From positions 157,553 to 221,552 of the forward strand of contig DATCMH010000025.1 of the NCBI GenBank assembly GCA_036563505.1: a stretch of DNA of 64,000 nucleotides. Reading direction: 5' to 3'. Within the stretch, counting starts at the first letter, position 1; the number at the start of each line of letters is the position of its first letter. Below, in pieces: positions 9,570 through 19,665 of the stretch. Origin of the DNA: DATCMH01 sp036563505 (GTDB lineage: Bacteria > Pseudomonadota > Alphaproteobacteria > Rhizobiales > Beijerinckiaceae). Both the position numbers and the translations under genes were made by a program. A model generated the notes under the pieces. The model searched no databases. It worked only from the letters and a program-made list of their open reading frames with translations, and had not been told where the DNA came from.

Positions 9570-10943
9570 ATGACCGCCCGCGTCCTCGTCGTCGACGACC
9601 TCTTTCCTAACGTCAAGCTTCTCGAAGCGAAGCTCTCGGCCGAGTATTTCGACGTCGTCACGGCGATGAACGGGCCCGACGCCATCGCCATCTGCGAGCA
9701 GGGCGCCTGCGACATCGTCCTCCTCGACGCCATGATGCCGGGCATGGACGGCTTCGAGGTCTGCCGGCGCCTCAAGAACACGCCGACGACCGCGCACCTG
9801 CCCGTCGTCATGGTGACGGCTCTCGACCAGCCCTCGGACCGGTTGCGCGGGCTCGACGCCGGCGCGGACGACTTCCTGACAAAGCCCGTCGACGACACGG
9901 CGCTCTTCGCCCGCGTCCGCAGCCTCGTGCGGCTGAAATCGATGCTCGACGAGTTGCGGACCCGGGCGCTCGCGACGCGGGGCTACGGCTTCAACGACCC
10001 GCTCGAGGCGGCCGTCCGCGAGACGGGGCAGAACGCTCACATCATGCTCATCGACGACCGCGCGAGCTCCTACGAACGCCTCGCGGCGGCGCTCGGGTCG
10101 TTTCACCGGGTCGATGTCGAGCGCGATCCGCACCAGGCTCTGATCCGCCTGGCCGAGAACGACTACGATCTGGCCCTGGTCAGCCTCGACCTGCAGGACC
10201 ACGACGGCTTGCGCCTGTGCAGCCAGATCCGGTCGCTCGAGCGCACGAGGCATCTCTCCGTCGTCATGATGGCCGAAGCCGATGACCGGGCGCGGGTGCT
10301 GCGCGGCCTCGACATCGGCGTGCATGATTTTCTGCTGCGCCCCGTCGACCGGAACGAGCTCGTGGCGCGCATCCGCACGCAGGTGCGGCGCAAGCGCTTC
10401 GGCGAGCGCCTGCGCTCGAGCCTCCAGGCCTCGGTGGAGATGGCGATCACGGATCCGCTCACGGGGCTCTACAATCGCCGCTACCTCGACAATCACCTCG
10501 GCACCGTCTTCGACGAGGCCGCCCGCCGTGGGCGGCACGTCTCGGTGCTGATCCTCGACCTCGACCGCTTCAAGGCCATCAACGACACCTACGGCCACGA
10601 CGCCGGCGACGAGGTCCTGCGCGAGTTCGCGACCCGCATCCGCGCCCAGACCCGCGGCATCGATGTCGTGGCTAGGTTCGGCGGCGAGGAGGTCGTGGTG
10701 CTCGTGCCGGACACGCCGCTCGAAGGGGCGCGGATCGTCGCGGAGCGCATCCGCGAGCAGGTGCGGGCCGAGCCGTTTTCGATCAACCGGGGCGCGCGCG
10801 CCATCCCGGTGACGGTCTCGATCGGGGTTGCCGCGCGCCAAGCCGGCGACGCGAGCCCGAGCGAGATCCTGAAGCGGGCCGACGTTGCCCTCTATCAAGC
10901 CAAGAACGAGGGCCGGAACCGGGTCGTCTCCGCGGCGGCCTGA
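9570..10943 (+). CDS. pleD: PleD-type response regulator diguanylate cyclase
   Basis: PleD makes cyclic di-GMP at the cell pole on phosphorylation. The 457-aa product (exactly the usual PleD length from ATG 9570) has receiver 1 with Asp53 (LLDAMMPGMDG), a divergent receiver 2 at about 150-280, and a C-terminal GGDEF domain starting at DPLTGLYNRRYLD. The active-site loop reads RFGGEEV at 369-375, whereas canonical PleD has GGEEF; the RxxD inhibitory site (RGID) sits five residues before it. It is co-transcribed with divK. Upstream in-frame codons overlap divK and are not used. Confidence 0.95.
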   Translation: MTARVLVVDDLFPNVKLLEAKLSAEYFDVVTAMNGPDAIAICEQGACDIVLLDAMMPGMDGFEVCRRLKNTPTTAHLPVVMVTALDQPSDRLRGLDAGADDFLTKPVDDTALFARVRSLVRLKSMLDELRTRALATRGYGFNDPLEAAVRETGQNAHIMLIDDRASSYERLAAALGSFHRVDVERDPHQALIRLAENDYDLALVSLDLQDHDGLRLCSQIRSLERTRHLSVVMMAEADDRARVLRGLDIGVHDFLLRPVDRNELVARIRTQVRRKRFGERLRSSLQASVEMAITDPLTGLYNRRYLDNHLGTVFDEAARRGRHVSVLILDLDRFKAINDTYGHDAGDEVLREFATRIRAQTRGIDVVARFGGEEVVVLVPDTPLEGARIVAERIREQVRAEPFSINRGARAIPVTVSIGVAARQAGDASPSEILKRADVALYQAKNEGRNRVVSAAA

Positions 10944-11178
10944 GCGCAGGAGCCTTTCGGCTTAACCTTACGAGAGGATTAAAGGGCCGCAGACGCCCTG
11001 CGCGGTTGCATTGCTCCGGCGCAGGGATAGGGTCCTCGTCACGGGACGTCTTGGGCGTTCCGACGAGTTGCCTCGATGCTCAGGTCCGCCGCATCTCCTG
11101 GGTACTCGACGGCAAGGCCGGGTCGGGGGCGGTTCTTGGCCTCCTCATCGCCGCCTCCACCCGGCCACCCCTCGAACG

Positions 11179-11205
11179 AAAAAGGGCGCCTCACGGCGCC
11201 CTTCT
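11179..11205 (-). terminator. Terminator downstream of rpmG (possibly bidirectional)
   Basis: A 9-bp perfect stem, AAGGGCGCC (11182-11190) / GGCGCCCTT (11195-11203), with a TCAC loop. On the minus strand the stem runs into a T tract, so it ends rpmG transcription; the T-rich other flank could also stop pleD read-through. Confidence 0.85.
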
Positions 11206-11230
11206 TTGCATTCGGAAGCCAGTCGACCTC

Positions 11231-11398
11231 TTACTTGATCTTGGCTTCCTTGAAGTCGACGTGCTTGCGCGCCACCGGGTCGTACTTCTTCATCGAGAGC
11301 TTCTCGGTCTTGGTGCGCGAGTTCTTCTTGGTGACGTAAAAGTAGCCCGTGTCGGCGGTGGAGACGAGCTTGATCTTGATCGTGACGGCCTTGGCCAT
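11231..11398 (-). CDS. rpmG: 50S ribosomal protein L33
   Basis: L33 is a small protein of the large ribosomal subunit near the E site. The 55-aa product reads MAKAVTIKIKLVSTADTGYF, then the family-typical VTKKNSRTKTEKLSMKKYDP and VARKHVDFKEAKIK. There is no CxxC pair, so this is the zinc-independent (C-) L33 form normal for Proteobacteria. The start is ATG at 11398. It is transcribed alone towards a strong terminator, and it separates the divK-pleD pair from the NUDIX-rnr group, a common neighbourhood in this order. Confidence 0.96.
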   Translation of the reverse strand: MAKAVTIKIKLVSTADTGYFYVTKKNSRTKTEKLSMKKYDPVARKHVDFKEAKIK

Positions 11399-11919
11399 GG
11401 TGAACCCCTGCGATTGAGCCGATCGGCCGAGCCGAAACGGAAAATGGCCGGACGAGGCCGGCCGAATTCAGGCCGGCTCTGTGCCGCAAAAGGCCTCCGA
11501 GGTCAAGAACGCGGGGGCAGTTCGAAGCTGAAGGTGGCCCGAGCGGCAGCGAGCACGCCCTCACCCTCGCTCCACTGCGTTGCGCTCGTCGCGTCGGCCG
11601 GTCCGCCGACGCGACCCTCTCCCCTGCCGGGAGAGGAGGGACGCGCTCGGCCGTGTCAGACACACGAACACAGAACCGAAACTCGGATGCCCAACCCTCT
11701 CCCTTCTGGGGAGAGGGCTTCGCCTGCGCACCGGCAGGCGAAGCAAGCGGAACGCAGTGGAGCGGGGGTGAGGGGAAGCCGGGCATAGCCCCGCACGCCT
11801 GAGACCACCCCCTGTCGTTTGCAGGTTCGACCCGCGACCCCCGGCCCGAACACCCGAGACCACGAACCGAGATAGCCGGGTCGAGCCCGGCCATGACAGC
11901 GGGGGCCGGAGAGGTGCCG
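11399..11919. other. Gene-free stretch, mostly occupied by a mosaic repeat
   Basis: No credible gene. The open frames on both strands are spurious translations of repeat DNA (including the well-known 'MAGLDPAIS' peptide). The rpmG promoter should lie within the first 100-150 bases; the rest is the repeat described at 11558-11897. Confidence 0.8.
11558..11897 (-). repeat. Dispersed mosaic palindromic repeat, copy A
   Basis: Outer arms 11558-11581 and 11751-11774 are inverted copies of each other (23 of 24 positions agree, starting CCCTCACCC). Between them are hairpins of the CTCTCCC/GGGAGAG type. An attached block at 11865-11897 reads, on the minus strand, GTCATGGCCGGGCTCGACCC, the 'MAGLDPAIS' element common in Rhizobiales intergenic regions. 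The same series of blocks, in the same order but opposite orientation, recurs at 39489-39770. There are no terminal repeats or transposase, so it is a non-autonomous dispersed element of unknown mechanism. Confidence 0.8.
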
Positions 11920-12681
11920 CTAGACCTCCTCGCGCACGAAGGCGCCGCGCCGCTCGTAGTAATACGGCACCGGCAGCTCCGGGGCGAACCCGGCCTTGAG
12001 CCGGGTTTCGAGCTCTTCCAGGATCACCTGCGTGATGGCAGGAAGGTCGAGACGGCGAGCCTCGTCGAGGTTGACCCAGGCGAGTTCGACGAGTTCGGCG
12101 TTGGGGCCGATGACGCCGGGCACCTCGTCGGCGATCGTGCTCCGGTCGACGGCGAAGAAGCGGGTGTCGAAGCGCTTGGGCCGTCGGGGCGGCGTGATCG
12201 CCCTCGCGACGACCTGAAGGCTCTCGAGGTCGGGGAACACGCCCCGTTCGCGGAAGGTAGCCCACGGGCCTGCTGGGGCGGAGGGGGGCGGCCCATGCTC
12301 CTTCGTGCCGAGCAGCAGCCCGGTCTCCTCGAAGGTCTCGCGGATGGCGGCGAGCGCCAGCGCCCGCCCGCGTTGAACCGAGGGGCGCAGCGTACGGGCG
12401 ATGAGCGCGGCCTCGGCACGCGGATGGAGCGCGCCAAAGGCTGGCATCGATCGGTCGCCAGCCTCGATGCGGCCGCCGGGGAAGACGAACTTGCCCGGCA
12501 TGAATTTGTGCCCGGCGTGACGCCGGCCCATCAGCAGCTTCGGCTTCTTCGCGCGCCGGTCGAGGATGATGAGGGTCGCCGCGTCCTTCGGGCGGACATT
12601 CGGCCAGCGCCGCTCGCGCTCGGTCCGGGTCAGGCGCTCCGTCAGGACCTGGCCGAGGTCGCGTCCGCCATCGTCGTTCAC
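11920..12681 (-). CDS. NUDIX hydrolase with interrupted NUDIX box
   Basis: It hydrolyses nucleoside-diphosphate-X compounds; the substrate is unknown. The 253-aa protein has FVFPGGRIEAGD near residue 55 and RETFEETGLLLG about 45 residues later, so the NUDIX box is split by an insertion as in NUDT8/NUDT19-type enzymes. The GTG at 12681 was chosen because it starts 8 bases after the DUF983 stop and has GGAGTGAGG upstream; the frame is open to 13323, but that part overlaps DUF983 and rnr. It is the last gene of rnr-DUF983-NUDIX on the minus strand. CoA or acyl-CoA pyrophosphatase activity would be a guess. Confidence 0.87.
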   Translation of the reverse strand: MNDDGGRDLGQVLTERLTRTERERRWPNVRPKDAATLIILDRRAKKPKLLMGRRHAGHKFMPGKFVFPGGRIEAGDRSMPAFGALHPRAEAALIARTLRPSVQRGRALALAAIRETFEETGLLLGTKEHGPPPSAPAGPWATFRERGVFPDLESLQVVARAITPPRRPKRFDTRFFAVDRSTIADEVPGVIGPNAELVELAWVNLDEARRLDLPAITQVILEELETRLKAGFAPELPVPYYYERRGAFVREEV

Positions 12682-12689
12682 GCCGAACC

Positions 12690-13063
12690 TCACTCCGCCG
12701 GCTGGCGATCGGGCGGCGCGGCGAATCCGTGCATGCCCATCGCGTACTGAAGGCCGACGACGGCGCCCTTGATGGGCTGGAGCAGGGCGAGTGACAAGCC
12801 GATCGTGAGCGCCGGCCACAGGGTGATGTGCACCCAGAGCGGCGTCTCGAACCGGGTCTCGGAGACGAGGATGCCATAGCCGACGAGGTGGCCAACGAGA
12901 AAGATCACAAGGTAAGGCGGCAGGTCGTCGGCGCGATGGTGGTGCAGTTCCTGCCCGCAGGCGTCGCAGGCGTCGGCCACCTTGAGGTAACCGGAGAAGA
13001 GCTTGCCCTCGCCGCAGGCCGGGCAGCAGCCGCGAAAGCCACGGCGCATGGCGGTGAGCTTGC

Positions 13064-13076
<13 letters not shown>
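12690..13076 (-). CDS. DUF983 family zinc-ribbon membrane protein
   Basis: A 128-aa protein with an N-terminal zinc ribbon, CCPACGEGKLFSGYLKVADA then CDACG, followed by HHHRADDLPPYLVIFLVGH and two hydrophobic helices. This arrangement defines DUF983, common in alphaproteobacteria and of unknown function. The start overlaps the end of rnr by 13 bases, and the NUDIX gene starts 8 bases after its stop, so the three are one operon with coupled translation. The conserved linkage to RNase R suggests a shared RNA or envelope role, but this is unproven. Confidence 0.9.
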
Positions 13077-15397
<2,321 letters not shown>

Positions 15398-15643
15398 AGA
15401 CGACCTTTCTCGGCGCGGATGCGAACGGACCGCATGATCAAGACGCGCGAGGCGTGGGAAACGATCCCGATATGGAGACCGAGGAGCCGCCGGGCAACGG
15501 CGGGCAGAGACGGGCGTGGATGGCGACGCTCAGCCGAAGGCCGTCCCGCGCTGTGACGAGCCTGAGGGCAATGCGAGACGGGCTTGGCGCAGCGTTCCTC
15601 GGCTCGCGTCCGAAAATGTCCGACGACTTGGCTGTTCGCAGCC

Positions 15644-15904
15644 TTACGATCTGTTGCTGGTCTTCCAGCAGGTCGGGGCGCCCCGAATGGACCAGATACC
15701 GTTCGCCTTGCAGTTCGCGAGCGCAACCTCGCATCTCGCCGCGGCGCAACGGCTCGGGTTGGCCTCGTTCGCGCAGACCTGCTCGCATCGCGCCTTCATC
15801 TGACTGCAGGACATCTGTGCCGGCTGACACCCCTCCTGCGCGAAGGCCGAAGACGGGCCAAGCATCATGAAGGCTGCCGCGGCGACAGCAAAAACAGGTC
15901 GCAT
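15644..15904 (-). CDS. Small Cys-rich secreted protein, function unknown
   Basis: An 86-aa preprotein. Residues 1-22 form a Sec signal peptide (VFAVAAAAFMMLGPSSAFA) with a clean AFA-Q cleavage site. The mature part has eight Cys in about 64 residues with spacing C-x6-C-x6-C-x3-C-x8-C-x4-C-x6-C, then a lone Cys near the end, so it is probably disulfide-bonded in the periplasm. ATG 15904 has GAGGGGG upstream. I do not recognise a named family. It is a single gene with its own candidate promoter, 246 bases before rnr. Confidence 0.75.
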   Translation of the reverse strand: MRPVFAVAAAAFMMLGPSSAFAQEGCQPAQMSCSQMKARCEQVCANEANPSRCAAARCEVALANCKANGIWSIRGAPTCWKTSNRS

Positions 15905-15947
15905 GTTGTATTCCCCCTCATCAGGCCCGTCGGTTTCGAGCTCTTTA

Positions 15948-15976
15948 CTGTAAAGCTTTAATTGTCTTGCTGACAA
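15948..15976 (-). promoter_or_regulatory. Candidate promoter and palindrome of the Cys-rich protein gene
   Basis: On the minus strand, TTGTCA (15976-15971), a 17-base spacer and TTACAG (15953-15948) resemble -35/-10 boxes, 45-70 bases before the ATG. The -10 overlaps a perfect palindrome CTTTAC-T-GTAAAG (15943-15955), an AT-rich island in GC-rich DNA that could be an operator. Confidence 0.4.
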
Positions 15977-16083
15977 GGACGCCGCCCCCTCGTCGTCTCG
16001 CCTTGTGAGGAGATGTCGAGGCTCTCACGGCATGGGTCGCTCTGGTCAGAGCCACGTATCCGGAGCACTGCTGCGACGAACAA

Positions 16084-16116
16084 AAGCAAACGCCGGAGCC
16101 CTTTCGGACTCCGGCG
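16084..16116 (-). terminator. Terminator of glnA
   Basis: Stem CGCCGGAG (16091-16098) / CTCCGGCG (16109-16116), extended inward by GTCC/GGGC-type pairs around a GAAA-like loop. On the minus strand it is followed by TTTGCTTTTG. Confidence 0.82.
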
Positions 16117-16160
16117 CTGAGCAGCCGCCCGGAGGCGGCCGGGGTCGAACGGCCTGACGC

Positions 16161-17570
16161 TCAGACCGAGTAGTACATCACGAACTCGACCGGGTGCGGG
16201 GTCATCTCGAACTTGGCGACTTCGGTCATCTTCAGCTCGATGTAGCTGTCGATGAAGTCGTCGTTGAAGACGCCGCCGGCCTTGAGGAAGGCGCGGTCCT
16301 TGTCGAGGCTGTTGAGGGCCTCGCGGAGAGAGCCGCACACGGTCGGGATGCGCTTCAGCTCCCGCGGCGGCAGGTCGTAAAGGTCCTTGTCCATCGCAGA
16401 ACCCGGATCGATCTTGTTCTGGATGCCGTCGAGGCCGGCCATCAGCATCGCCGCGAAGGCGAGGTAGGGGTTTGCCGTCGGGTCGGGGAAGCGGACCTCG
16501 ACGCGCTTGGCCTTCGGGTTCGTCGTCCACGGGATGCGGCACGAGGCCGAGCGGTTGCGCGACGAGTAGGCCAGCAGCACCGGCGCCTCGTAGCCCGGCA
16601 CGAGCCGCTTGTACGAGTTCGTCGACGGGTTCGTGAAGGCGTTGAGCGACTTCGCGTGCTTGATGATGCCGCCGATGTACCAGAGGCATTCTTGGCTGAG
16701 ATCGGCGTATTTGTTGCCCGCGAAGAGGGGCTTGCCGCCCTTCCAGATCGATTGGTGGACGTGCATGCCGGAGCCGTTATCGCCGTAGACGGGCTTGGGC
16801 ATGAAGGTCGCGGTCTTGCCGTAGCTCTGGGCCACGTTGTGAATCGCGTATTTGTAGATCTGCATCTGGTCGCCCATGCGGACCAGCGTGTCGAACTTCA
16901 TGCCGAGCTCGTGCTGGGCCGAGGCCACCTCGTGGTGGTGCTTCTCGACCTTCACGCCCATCGCGGCCATGGCGGCGAGCATCTCGCCGCGCATGTCCTG
17001 CGCGGAATCGAGCGGCGGGACGGGGAAGTAGCCGCCCTTGGTCTGGATGCGGTGGCCGAGGTTGCCGCCCTCGTAATCCGTGTCGCCGTTCGTCGGCAGC
17101 TCGACGTTGTCGAGCTTGAAGCCCGTGTTGTACGGGTCGGCCATGAAGCGCACGTCGTCGAACACGAAGAATTCGGCCTCGGGGCCGACGAAGATCGTGT
17201 CGCCGATGCCGGTGGACTTCAGGAAAGCCTCGGCCTTCTTGGCGATGCCGCGCGGGTCGCGGTCGTAGGGCTCGCCCGTTGCCGGCTCGAGGATGTCGCA
17301 GACGATCGACATCGTGGCGGCGGAGAAGAACGGGTCCATGCAGGCGGTGGCCGGATCCGGCATGAGGGTCATGTCGGACTCGTTGATCGCCTTCCAGCCG
17401 GCGATGGACGAGCCGTCGAACATGATGCCTTCGGCGAACACCTCCTCGTCGACGATGGAGACGTCGAAGGTGACGTGCTGCCACTTGCCGCGCGGGTCGG
17501 TGAAGCGGAAATCGACGTACTTGACGTCGTTGTCCTTGATCGCCTTGAGCACGTCCTTCGCGGTCTGCAT
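16161..17570 (-). CDS. glnA: Glutamine synthetase type I
   Basis: It makes glutamine from glutamate, ammonia and ATP, the entry point of nitrogen assimilation. The 469-aa protein has the GSI signatures FDGSSIAGWKAINESDMTL, GVKVEKHHHEVASAQHELG and the ATP-site region FMPKPVYGDNGSGMHVHQS. Tyr398 in MDKDLYDLPPRE is the adenylylation site targeted by GlnE, so it is of the regulated GSI-beta class. It lies 98 bases downstream of glnB on the same strand, the classical glnB-glnA operon. A strong terminator follows. Confidence 0.98.
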   Translation of the reverse strand: MQTAKDVLKAIKDNDVKYVDFRFTDPRGKWQHVTFDVSIVDEEVFAEGIMFDGSSIAGWKAINESDMTLMPDPATACMDPFFSAATMSIVCDILEPATGEPYDRDPRGIAKKAEAFLKSTGIGDTIFVGPEAEFFVFDDVRFMADPYNTGFKLDNVELPTNGDTDYEGGNLGHRIQTKGGYFPVPPLDSAQDMRGEMLAAMAAMGVKVEKHHHEVASAQHELGMKFDTLVRMGDQMQIYKYAIHNVAQSYGKTATFMPKPVYGDNGSGMHVHQSIWKGGKPLFAGNKYADLSQECLWYIGGIIKHAKSLNAFTNPSTNSYKRLVPGYEAPVLLAYSSRNRSASCRIPWTTNPKAKRVEVRFPDPTANPYLAFAAMLMAGLDGIQNKIDPGSAMDKDLYDLPPRELKRIPTVCGSLREALNSLDKDRAFLKAGGVFNDDFIDSYIELKMTEVAKFEMTPHPVEFVMYYSV

Positions 17571-17668
17571 GATGGTCCTCTCTCTGCCCTGAACTGGAAA
17601 CGTTCTGGTTGGTCCGGCCGGGGAGGCCGGGGTGTTCTCGTCGGCGAACGAGGCGGCTGGAGCCGCCT

Positions 17669-18007
17669 TCAGATCGCGTCGGATCCGGTTTCGCCGGTGC
17701 GGATGCGGATCGCTTCCTCCACCGTCGATACAAAAATCTTGCCATCGCCGATGCGGCCGGTCTGGGCGGCCTTGCGGATCGCGTCGACCGCGCCGTCGAC
17801 CCGGTCGTCCGGCAGCACGATCTCGAGCTTCACCTTCGGCAGGAAGTCGACGACGTACTCGGCGCCGCGGTAGAGCTCGGTATGACCCTTCTGCCGGCCG
17901 AAGCCCTTCGCCTCGATGACGGTGATGCCCTGGAGTCCGACCTCCTGGAGCGCCTCCTTCACCTCGTCGAGCTTGAACGGCTTGATGATGGCTTCGATCT
18001 TTTTCAT
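17669..18007 (-). CDS. glnB: Nitrogen regulatory protein PII
   Basis: A trimeric 2-oxoglutarate/ATP sensor that controls GlnE, NtrB and other targets. The 112-aa product starts MKKIEAIIKPFKLDEVKEAL. The T-loop GHTELYRGAEYVVDFLPK has the uridylylation target Tyr51, and the C-terminal GRIGDGKIFV is the ATP-binding B-loop. ATG 18007 gives the exact family length; the open frame extends upstream without homology. It precedes glnA, so glnB rather than glnK is the better name. I looked for a sigma-54 GG-N10-GC promoter upstream and did not find a convincing one. Confidence 0.96.
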   Translation of the reverse strand: MKKIEAIIKPFKLDEVKEALQEVGLQGITVIEAKGFGRQKGHTELYRGAEYVVDFLPKVKLEIVLPDDRVDGAVDAIRKAAQTGRIGDGKIFVSTVEEAIRIRTGETGSDAI

Positions 18008-18123
18008 CGCGGACCTGGAGGCGCTGGCGCAGGCGAGGTTGCCGCTCTTAGCATCAAGCCGGGCCGCCTTCCACGGCGTTGTCAGCCGACAAAGGTCGAG
18101 TGTGCCCGCCGGAAAGGCTGCTG

Positions 18124-19665
18124 ATGCATGAAGATTGGGCATATGCTGCCGTGAGAGGCAGCCGTGGTGCCATCGCCGCTCCCGGCAACGAGATCCTAAC
18201 CAGCGCCGAGATGGGGCAGGCGGACGCGCTCGCGGTGACGGGCGGCGTGAGCCTTACGGAGCTGATCCGACGCGCCGGTACGGCCGTGGCGGACGCGGCG
18301 CGGGCAATGGCGCCGGCCGGGCCGATCCTCGTCCTGTGCGGACCGGGGAACAACGGGGCCGACGGATACGTCGCCGCGAGTCTGCTGGCCCAAGCCGGAC
18401 GCGAGGTGTCGGTTGCGCTCATGCCCGGTTTGCCCGCGCCTGCGGGCGCCGCGGAACAGGCGGCCGCGGCCTGGTCGGGGCCGACCATCGACGCGCAGAG
18501 AGCCGACCCTGCTGCTTATGCGCTCGTTATCGACGCCCTGTTCGGGAGCGGGTTGAAGCGTGACCTCTCCCCTGCGGTCGGCGCGATCCTGGAGCGGTGG
18601 GCCGCTGCCGGTACGCCGGTGCTCGCCGTCGACGTGCCGACCGGGCTCGACGCGGACACGGGTCAAGTGCGGGGCGGGGTGCTTCCAGCCACCCGAACCG
18701 TGACCTTCGTGCGCCGCAAGCCCGGGCACCTCCTCCTGCCGGGCCGTGAGCTCTGCGGTCACCTCGACGTTCTCGACATCGGTATCGGGGCGGAACTCGT
18801 CGCGAGCCTGAGCACGGTCCTCTGGCACAACGGCCCGGCGCTTTGGCGCACGCAGTTCCCCGTTCCGGCGACCGCCGGGCACAAATATAGCCGCGGCCAC
18901 GCCCTCGTCCTGTCCGGCCCGGCCTGGCGCACGGGCGCCGCGCGGCTCGCGGCCTTAGGCGCGCTGCGGATCGGCGCGGGGCTCGTCACGCTGGCCTCTC
19001 CAAGCGAGGCCCTGTCCGAGAACGCAGCCCACTTGACCGCTGTCATGCTGCGCCCGTGCGAGGATGCCGGGGACTTGCGGGCGATCCTCTCCGACCGGCG
19101 CTTCAACGCGGTTGCCCTCGGGCCAGGCCTTGGCGTCGGGCCGGCGACGGAGGAGCGGGTCGCGGCAGCGCTCGACGCGGGCGTGGCCACTGTCCTCGAC
19201 GCCGACGCCCTCACCAGTTTCGCCTCCCGCCCGGAGCGGCTTGCGGCCCTATGCCGGGGCACAGCGTCCTGGCCGGTCGTCACGCCCCACGAAGGCGAGT
19301 TCGCCCGGCTCTTCGCGGCCGCGCCCGAGACGGCCTCAAAGGTGGAGCGCGCGCGACGGGCGGCCGCTATTCTCGGCGCGGTCGTGATCCTCAAGGGGCC
19401 CGACACGGTGATCGCCGCGCCGGATGGGCGTGCCGCGATCAACGACAACGGCTCGCCCTACCTCGCGACCGCCGGCTCGGGCGACGTGCTCGCCGGCTTC
19501 GTGACGGGACTGCTGGCGCAGGGTATGCCGCCCTTCGAGGCGGCCTGTGCCGGCACCTGGCTGCATGGCGCCGCGGGCCGGCTCGGTGGCCCGGGGCTCA
19601 TCGCGGAGGATCTGCCGGGCCTGCTGCCGAAAGCTCTCGCAGCTCTCCTTGATGCGATTAGGTGA
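18124..19665 (+). CDS. nnrD: Bifunctional NAD(P)H-hydrate epimerase / ADP-dependent dehydratase
   Basis: A metabolite-repair enzyme restoring damaged NAD(P)HX. The 513-aa fusion has an N-terminal YjeF_N epimerase (ILVLCGPGNNGADGYVAASLL, VIDALFGSGLKRDL, AVDVPTGLDADTG) and a C-terminal carbohydrate-kinase-like dehydratase (VVTPHEGEFARLF, VVILKGPDTVIAAPDGRAAI, LATAGSGDVLAGFVTGLLAQ). ATG 18124 was chosen because GGAAAGG lies 6-8 bases upstream. It is divergent from glnB, with 116 bases between starts. Its 3' end overlaps the convergent multicopper-oxidase-like gene by 8 bases. The symbol nnrD/nnrE fusion is by domain content. Confidence 0.94.
   Translation: MHEDWAYAAVRGSRGAIAAPGNEILTSAEMGQADALAVTGGVSLTELIRRAGTAVADAARAMAPAGPILVLCGPGNNGADGYVAASLLAQAGREVSVALMPGLPAPAGAAEQAAAAWSGPTIDAQRADPAAYALVIDALFGSGLKRDLSPAVGAILERWAAAGTPVLAVDVPTGLDADTGQVRGGVLPATRTVTFVRRKPGHLLLPGRELCGHLDVLDIGIGAELVASLSTVLWHNGPALWRTQFPVPATAGHKYSRGHALVLSGPAWRTGAARLAALGALRIGAGLVTLASPSEALSENAAHLTAVMLRPCEDAGDLRAILSDRRFNAVALGPGLGVGPATEERVAAALDAGVATVLDADALTSFASRPERLAALCRGTASWPVVTPHEGEFARLFAAAPETASKVERARRAAAILGAVVILKGPDTVIAAPDGRAAINDNGSPYLATAGSGDVLAGFVTGLLAQGMPPFEAACAGTWLHGAAGRLGGPGLIAEDLPGLLPKALAALLDAIR

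Noticed and set aside
10958..10982. CtrA-binding site (TTAA-N7-TTAA) after pleD
   Set aside because: Two TTAA tetramers are present, but the spacing is 13, not 7, and they lie downstream of the operon.
11561..12895. A long Arg/Pro-rich minus-strand frame covering the repeat and the NUDIX gene
   Set aside because: It is a translation of repeat copy A joined to a wrong frame of NUDIX/DUF983.
15454..15870. A 138-aa plus-strand frame opposite the Cys-rich protein
   Set aside because: It overlaps a gene with a good signal peptide and ribosome-binding site on the other strand, and is Arg/Ser/Pro-rich like other shadow frames.
16194..17873. A 559-aa plus-strand open frame opposite glnA and glnB
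   Set aside because: It is a shadow of two certain genes; composition is dominated by reverse-complement codons and no start signal is present.
18008..18123. Sigma-54 (NtrC-dependent) promoter for glnB-glnA
   Set aside because: No convincing GG-N10-GC element in the divergent region; control may be sigma-70 or lie in sequence I cannot resolve by eye.
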